A DNA stretch of 64,000 nucleotides from Beverwykella pulmonaria (Eukaryota; Ascomycota; Dothideomycetes; Pleosporales; Melanommataceae): assembly GCA_001599595.1 (NCBI GenBank), contig BCHH01000003.1, positions 3,965,224 to 4,029,223 of the forward strand, in the 5' to 3' direction. Shown here piece after piece: positions 57,120 to 64,000 of this stretch. Below the pieces are notes generated by a model, which was not told the DNA's origin, ran no database searches, and saw nothing but the letters and a program-made list of their open reading frames with translations. The position numbers were made by a program, and so were the translations under genes. The first letter of the stretch is position 1. Every line of letters starts with the position of its first letter.

Positions 57120-58318
57120 GAAATTGGAGACTCATGCTAGTACTTTGTGTTCTGGAGGGAACCTGCGAGACCCTGTTTCAGCGCCAAAGGAGCTTTCAAC
57201 ATCAGTTTGTGGCCGAGCGAAAGACGTATGTGCAGTGCCAACCGGAAAATGAAGAGAGTATGTGTAGATTTCAACGAACTGTGCTGATTATACGTAATGG
57301 ATTTGCGGAAAGAAGTAAATAAATGTCTGCACGTATTCATGAAGGCCAGCCGAATGGATTACGGGCTTAAAAACTCGCTGTGTTATCTGAGGATTTGAGC
57401 CCTCCTGCGATAACCCTTTAAAGGTATCTGGGAGGCTGCCGCTGCTATGCTAGAAGTTTGCCCCTAGAATGTTAGTTAGTGGTCAATAGTGTGCGACGAC
57501 CGTTGTGTGTTTACCTGGGGATGAGTATGCTGATTCTGATGGATGCATGAATATCTTGGGCTACCGAGAGCGAAGGAAACGTTTATAGGCTTGACCCGTA
57601 TCCACATATCGAAACGGAGTGTGGGACGAAATGCCGCTTTTATGCATCAAATCTTTGGTGGCGGACGTAGGCTATCGACATGTCGGCAAATAAATCATCT
57701 TATGCCATCCCCACTTATTCCCTGCCGCTTGGTTTTGTGTGGATGTGTTAGCACTATTGGATTGCGAGAACCCTAGGTGGCGACAATCCAATTGAGGGGC
57801 ACGACGCATTTGAAAATAATAATGAGAGTACTGGGATCTATTTTAGGACGTGTCTAAGGATGTGTTCATATATGTATGTTCATCCAAGTCTCTCCAACTC
57901 TAGGCGACATCGATTGCGCATCTTCTGCATGCCTATTCATAGACTCAAAATCAGTTATAAATGTGAAACACGATCAGTAGTACGAGGAGAAAGGAGAGAT
58001 GTCTTGGCTTGGAGCTGCCACTTCTCAATAAATTCTGAGCATAATTAATTGTTTTTCCAAAGTATTTGTTCTGGCTAGATTAATTCCTTCTCGAGAGGGA
58101 TAAGTATACGGCCATGGCCTAAAAGCTATGAGCCCTCGGACTCCCGTTACGAATCAGTGACAGCAAACCCCTAGAGCCACAACCTACCGAGATCTGCTCA
58201 TCAGGCATCTGAGCTCCTGCGATCAGCCTTTGGGTTGCTGTTCCTGATGGCCAGCATCATTACCACCGCACTGTCACGCTCTTCGCAAGATGTTGAGACA
58301 CCACATCAAGACTTGTTG
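57120..58318. other. intergenic, nothing recognised
   Basis: 1.2 kb, AT-rich, only short frames without family features. Confidence 0.5.
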
Positions 58319-59995
58319 CTATTCAGACGAAGATGCCGACATCCTGCTCGCCACAGTTGTTGTCGGACTCAAGTTCCACCCCAGCGGCTCGGTGAACACT
58401 TCGGGCAAATCTGGGCGCGGCCCACGATCGCCCAAAGGCGTTTTATTGCTCTTGCATTCATCGAGTATTTCTTTAATCCTATGGTAGAGCGGGCCTCCAT
58501 GGTATCGTTTTTCCGGATTCAGTTGGAGCAAGTTCTTATCAACAAGATCGACGAGCTTTCCCATGGCCGAACCCTTGCACCGCTCATCGTTCTTCAAATA
58601 CTTGATGGCCTCGTCGACCTTTTCATGTCGCTCGCATATTTGCCAGCATTCCGTCATCCCGTCATCGGGATAAATCGGCTTTGGATAGTAAAAAGAATAG
58701 GAATCGTGTGGACCGTCGCGACGCTTCTCAAAATTCCCCACGGCTTCAAAGTCGTACAGTAGCCAAATGACGAACTCGAGAATGATACAGCCCATCGACC
58801 AGCAGTCGTAGGTACGAGACCTGGGCTTTGTGGATCCGTCTCTTTTGTACGCCTCTGGGCCCATGTACGCTTTGGTGGATGCCGTGGTCATGGTCACGCT
58901 GCTCCGCAAGACTGTCGGTTGAGTGTGAATTTTGGAGACACCGAAATCCGCAATCTTCAAAAGACCTCTGGGTGAATTCCTTTCAGTGAAGTGGAGGATG
59001 TTGCTGGGCTTCAGGTCTCCATGGCGGCAGTTCATGTCCTCCCCGTGGAGAGCATTGAGGCCATCTGCCAACCCGCAAAGTTGTTCTATGGCCCATAAGA
59101 AGAGTTCAGATGTTCGGTCGCACGTGGAATTGCTCTCCCAGAAAACCCCCAGGTCGCCCCCGTTGGCCCACGGGAAGATGATACAGGGAATTTGTTTACA
59201 GATGGCCAAGTGCTTGATGAGGTGCTCAGTATTAAGCTTTCGGATACCATTGAGGTTTTCCAGCTCGTCTTGATAATTCTTCATCGCTCTATTTCCCCTG
59301 TCGAGGAATTGCTTGACAGCCACAACTGTCGGAGGTGCTGTAACATCCGGACTCCCGACTTTGTCCTTCGGCTGTCTATTAGCCTCGTATTATCATAACC
59401 AACTACGGCGTTGCTGTATTGTTTCCCACTGGACGGGTTATGTACTTGCCTCGGGCATGAGCTCAGCCTTGAATACCTGGCTGAACGTGGTAGGATTGCC
59501 AACTGGTTCGCATGATGCAAACTCAAATCCACAACGTTCATGGACGGTGATCTCCACAACATTGTCGCCGTCCAGCTTCACCAAGGGCGCCATGATAAGC
59601 CACTGCACCCGCTCAAAGTTATCGAGCGAACAATCTGTCCAATCCTCAAATTCAAATTCTTCACCAGAGTCGCGGCTCTTCAACAAATTGCCTTTCCCTT
59701 TTAGAGGCAGATGCTTGTCTATCAGCCCAATTTCCATAACGTGTTCGATCGACTCTTGGTTATACTTGTCGATGAGTGCCAGGATTGCGATAATCTTTTT
59801 GGCGCAGGCAACATACTCGTTGAGCTTTCGATCACTAGTTTCTGGATCTACTTTCCTGTCTGCCCGGATACGTTGAGCTGTGACTTTGTCCTGAATCAAT
59901 TGGGCTGGAACGTATTCCCTGCCAGTAATAGCGCATATTTTCTTTTTTAACTCCGAATACAAACTAATTTTCTTGTTAGACTTCTGGGACTTCAT
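58319..59995 (-). CDS. divergent protein kinase with N-terminal domain of unknown function
   Basis: Exon 1 (59995-59450) and exon 2 (59371-58319) give 532 aa. They join in frame only through a GC-AG intron (GAG^GCAAGTACAT...GACAG). The N-terminal 140 aa are not recognised. In the kinase domain the glycine loop is degenerate (VGNPTTFSQVFKA), the ATP-binding Lys is in VVAVKQF, the catalytic loop is CRHGDLKPSNIL (HGD instead of HRD) and DFG is intact (IADFGVSK). The APE motif reads MGPEAYK. The catalytic Asp, DFG Asp and Lys are all present, so weak activity is possible. Similar kinases occur in large, variable sets in filamentous fungi, some near incompatibility genes (general knowledge). Confidence 0.85.
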
Positions 59996-61180
59996 TTGAA
60001 TAATATTAAAGTGGTCTTGTGCAGAATGAGAATAGTGGCGCAACGAGGCCTCATGCTAACTCGGCCATCAAAATCCCGCTGGTTGCACTGCATTTTTATA
60101 GATCGACGACCTGCCGACTGGGTACACCTCCGTTTTGGGACACCGGTTAGATACGAGGAAAGAAGGTAGGCCTAGTAGGCTAGCATCCTTCGGTTCTGCT
60201 CGTAGGCATCAATAATGTGGCGCCAGGCAAACAGGCTGAAGATGGTTGGAATTCATTGTGGTTGGCCATTTTGAAGGTGGGGGCCAAGCCACTGGATGTC
60301 AGCTTCCATCTATTTGATGCCGGTGTATTGAAGGGTATGATCACTAATGAGGGTAGATACATACGACTGGCATGCAAGATTTGGCCCAATTAGATGCCAC
60401 ACCAGCTTCGGCTGGTCGACTTTGAGCTGCAATGGTCAGTCAATTAGTTGGAGCGCTGTTGCGAGCGATGCACAGCTATGAAGTGGAAGGTCGAGACCAT
60501 CATCTCTGGCCGTTCGTTTGTACATGATCAGGTGCCATGTTTTGGTTTTTGGAATCAGATCGAATAAATCGCTCATGGAAACGGTCCCGGTTTTGAAAAT
60601 TGATATGGATGACCGAGATGAAAAGAATACAGCTAAATGTGACAACAGTGTACCTACTCAGGCCTATTCCTTTGGCCACAGGACTCAACCGCTCATGATT
60701 TAAGCTCATCGGAGGTTCGTTAATTGGACCCCATCCTGAAGGTACTTCATCCGATGTGCTGAGCGCCGGCAGGTACTAGTTCTAAACTATCTCGACTTAA
60801 TCGCCAACACCACACTTTATCTTCAAATCTCAGCCTCATCTCCTATCAAATATTTATCATCGCGTTGATTGAGGGGGAAGAAGAGCATTGCAAGGGCGTC
60901 AATTTTGATGAGGAAGAAGTTTATATAAGGCTCAACTCGATTAAGGTCACTATTATGCTGAGTCCATTTCGGCGCGGTCCGTTATGCCCCTAAATACTAA
61001 GTTGGGCAATCTGGCTGGCCTCGGATGGCGAACCCTTAAACGGAGGACTCGCTACATTTGTTGGGCTAAAATAACGAACAAGCCGGTATGGCCCTATCAA
61101 GCCCGTCGGCCACACTCCATCCGACTCACCGGACTGGGTCTTAGTGCTGCCTCTTCCGCCCTTCCGGGCTTCCCCTCCTC
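59996..61180. other. intergenic, nothing recognised
   Basis: 1.2 kb between two tandem minus-strand genes. Confidence 0.5.
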
Positions 61181-62800
61181 CTACGTCTGGTGGTACATGA
61201 TTTTGGGTGCCAGTCTCCATGCGCCATCCTCTTGTTCGAATTTCATTACCCTTTTGAGGAAAGCAGCGTAGAGCTGGAGTCCCTCTTCCGTCTTAGGCGC
61301 TTGGACTTTTGCGAACTTGCCTCGATCTGTATTCACATCCCTGCCTGGAGAGCTCCATTGGCTGAACAGTGCATACTCGCTCTTATGGTCCAATCGGTGC
61401 TCATTTAGATGGCGCGACGCAGCTGGAGAGTGCCATTGAACCAGACCAGTTCTTGCTGGACCTTCGAGCCAAGACGTCTTCCAGTTTTTCAGCGGATCGC
61501 ACTTGTTGTTGTTCGCTGCCATGCCGAGGCGTACTGTAAAGTGAACTTCGGCGGGAACCGTGGCAGGCATTCCGAGATACGAGCTTCGCGATTTCCAGCC
61601 TAGAAAGAGCCAGTACCAAGCTTGTCGCTTCGCATGACCTGTCCCATTTCAAAATATTAGTACTGCGCGTAAGCTAATTGAGTAAAAATAGTGGTGTCGC
61701 TTGCGCTTGCATGGCCATGAGAAACTGAGCTGCTGCTCACCTGAGTGTTGCATCGTGGACAAGACTCGGGTATCATCAAAGGATCGAGAAAGGCGGTTGA
61801 CGGAGACCGTCCAATCCAGGAATCTGTGCTTCAAATGTTTTTCGATTTCAGATCTGACGAACAAAACACCAATCTTTTCATGGAGCTTCCCAACCATCCA
61901 CAAAAGGGACACGGCTCCAAGCGCGGCATCGCCATTGCCGCCCACATCCCCATGGGATCCGAGGAACCAGCACTGGCAAATATTATCGCTCTCTTTGTTA
62001 GGGTCATCATTCCCGGCCGTGCTACTGGCATCCTCTTCTTGGAGAGGCGTATTCTGCCCCTTCACTATCCATATTCGCGGTTTGAACTTGCGTCTCGTCT
62101 CGTCCAAAGCAAGCGCGTGGAAGGCGTGCTGGACGCGACTCGGGATCTCATGGCCAACAAATTCCAACGGTCGTGGACGGAGCTGAAAGAAAGTTCCCAG
62201 AGCACAGACTGTGTCATACACAGCACATGCCGTTATGAATACCTGCGGTAGCACGTCCTTCATTTCTTCGAGTGTTTTCTCCAATACTTCAATACCACCC
62301 TTGACCTTCTGGTTTGCCCATATCGTGAATAAGCCTCGAAGATAGTATAGATGCTGTTTCTGGAGGAGCCCAGTCTGGCTGATGAAGGACGCGAGGCACT
62401 GAACTGCAAAGGCTCCGCGCGAAAAGCCGACAAGAATAATCTCATCGCTACGCGTCCTGAAGTTATAGTTGTGCGAGAGGAAACTGTACGCATTGCGAAT
62501 CTTGGCTGATATACCTATCCACGTGCGAATGACCAATTTGTCAGGGATTTCAAGTAGACAGAGGTTGTGGCGCCCTCAGTACTCACCTCGACCCGTTGCA
62601 GCGTCGATGAACTGCGCAGGTAAACTGGTCGTATTCCCAACTCCACCATCATAGTAAGCTATTTGCTCACAGCCATATTTATCGTAGGGCGCGATACAAC
62701 GAGCCAGAGTAGCCACATTGGTGAGTGGGGTGCTGTTGTTGACACCATCTTGCCATGTGCCGTCGCAGAAAACGAAAAGCCGCTTCTTTCTCGCGTTCAT
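61181..62800 (-). CDS. DUF2235 alpha/beta-hydrolase-like protein
   Basis: Exons 62800-62587, 62514-61741 and 61638-61181 give 481 aa. The start MNARKKRLFVFCDGTWQD carries the conserved opening of the DUF2235 domain. Then come YYDGGVGN, the nucleophile elbow ILVGFSRGAFAVQ and the His-bearing WFLGSHGDVGGNGD. The C-terminal exon (HAKRQAWYWLFLGW...) is family-like. DUF2235 proteins are related to Tle1-type phospholipases and are widespread but mostly uncharacterised in fungi. The likely catalytic Ser and His are both present. It lies upstream of the divergent kinase on the same strand. Confidence 0.9.
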
Positions 62801-63449
62801 GACGTAGCAACAAGTCGCGATACTAGCAGTAGAGGATAATCAATAGTTGTAATGGGGCGAAAGTTGCTGGCGAAAAATTGAAGCCGACGCGCAACTATGT
62901 GTCGAAGCACCAAACCACCTCATTACACTACTATAAACTACGGTCCCAACGCCTACCGGTATGGGCTGCCGCGCTAGAACCCCGCTTTCTTATTAGTGAA
63001 AGGAACTCTAACTACGCTCCACATGGCCATAAAGGAGCGATAGCTGGCAGCCTCGCAGAGTTTCCAACTACAACGAAGAGGCGTGGAAAACGAGCATCAC
63101 CTTTAGAAAAAGAATGCTAGTTAAGGAGACAGATGCTAAACAGCTTTTAAAATCCCATACACCTTCTACTCTGATTTTTTCTCCTGTTTTTTGCGCATTA
63201 AGAGCGTTGAAAGGAGCGTTGCCACGAGGTCCCACCATCGCCAATTCCCCTCAGCCGTATTGCATCTGCATCTTCTTTGACGCCAAGTTAATTTTCTAAG
63301 AAGGAAGACGCCCATCGACTTTTCTGCCTGCTTTCGGTCGATGCCGCATGAATGACAGGCTTCCTTGTTGCTTGACGGCCGCTGATTACGAATGTCAACC
63401 GGTGTCACCGCGTGGGTGGGTAATTGGTTATGCAACCGCAAATCATCGA
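62801..63449. other. intergenic, nothing recognised
   Basis: About 650 bp holding the DUF2235 promoter. Confidence 0.5.
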
Positions 63450-64000
63450 CTAATTCAACCCTCCTTCGCAGTGAGAACCGGTCACCGGCTGGATGTCGGC
63501 AAGTAAAATTTGATGATTTACCCGCGACCCATTTGGACGGACAAACATGACTACCAATCGATTATCTTTTTCTATCAGGCCATCACTGACGAATTTGCCA
63601 TTGCGCAATTGCGTGATGCGCCATCGTGCAAGCATAACCTGTCAGGTTTGATCAGACCACGCACATGCTGCAAGTAGTGAGCTACGCCAGCAATTGGTCT
63701 CCTCGGAATCTTTATATTATCTTCCTCCTTGGACGATGAATTGTTTTTGCTTTTCGCCCGAAAAGCAAGATTTGAGCCACTATTCCAGCCATTCACAGCC
63801 TCAAGGCTAGAGAACAGGGAATTTCCTGCCAAAGAGGCCATCAGGAGGTTATCCTGCACCAGAGGATCGCCAGCCTTCCTCTAAAAGAACCGGCCTAAAA
63901 CCAATCGTACGGCGATTAAGCAAACAATCACAGAAAGACTCACATAAACCAACCGAAAACTCCAAGACATGGCTAAAGAGCTCAGAAATGAGGTCAAGGA
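63450..64000 (-). CDS. partial gene of unknown function running off the right edge
   Basis: On the minus strand a frame enters from the window edge (SLTSFLSSLAMSWSFRLVY). A GT-AG intron appears to end at 63882, just before codons for RKAGDPLVQDNLLMASLAGN. That frame runs to a stop at 63575, and a second frame (63635-63450: KFVSDGLIEKDNRLVVMFVR) overlaps it. Either another intron lies near 63640 or the copy is frameshifted. I do not recognise the family. Confidence 0.4.

Overview
The window is nuclear DNA of a filamentous ascomycete (Pezizomycotina). Signs of this are: many short GT-AG introns with CTAAC/CTGAC-like branch points; Zn2Cys6 regulators; a PTH11/rhodopsin-like membrane protein; a hybrid histidine kinase; a STAND NACHT-ankyrin protein; a DUF3176 protein; and dead transposon genes carrying transition-type stop codons that look like RIP (repeat-induced point mutation). 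The class cannot be fixed from this sequence alone.

Layout. 0-5 kb is a decayed repeat-rich edge: a NACHT-ankyrin gene broken by a small duplication, a dead Tc1/mariner transposase and, tail to tail with it, a dead copy of a multicopy fungal gene. 5-51.6 kb is a conserved housekeeping block: GT8 glycosyltransferase, ribosomal protein L7, tRNA m5C methyltransferase NCL1/TRM4, glutamine-dependent NAD+ synthetase, hybrid histidine kinase, a multi-pass membrane protein, a reticulon, a PTH11-like protein, a JmjC protein, a large Zn2Cys6 regulator, an MFS transporter, a UEV/AKTIP-like protein, a type-B carboxylesterase and a TLC-domain protein. Gene-poor gaps in this block hold a 214-bp hAT-type MITE and a 14-bp minisatellite. 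52-64 kb is accessory again: a DUF3176 protein, two damaged Zn2Cys6 genes, a divergent protein kinase, a DUF2235 hydrolase and a partial gene at the right edge.

Main discovery. The NAD+ synthetase gene (11217-15724, minus) resolves into 22 exons. Four of its introns cannot be removed in frame as single GT-AG introns: each is off by exactly one nucleotide. All four become exact if read as spliceosomal twin introns (stwintrons) of the [D1,2] type, in which an internal intron sits between the G and the T of the external donor. The four are related to one another in sequence. Further single introns of the same gene resemble their parts or one another, so this looks like intron multiplication within one gene. 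The reticulon gene carries a possible [D5,6] stwintron, and GC-AG introns occur in three genes.
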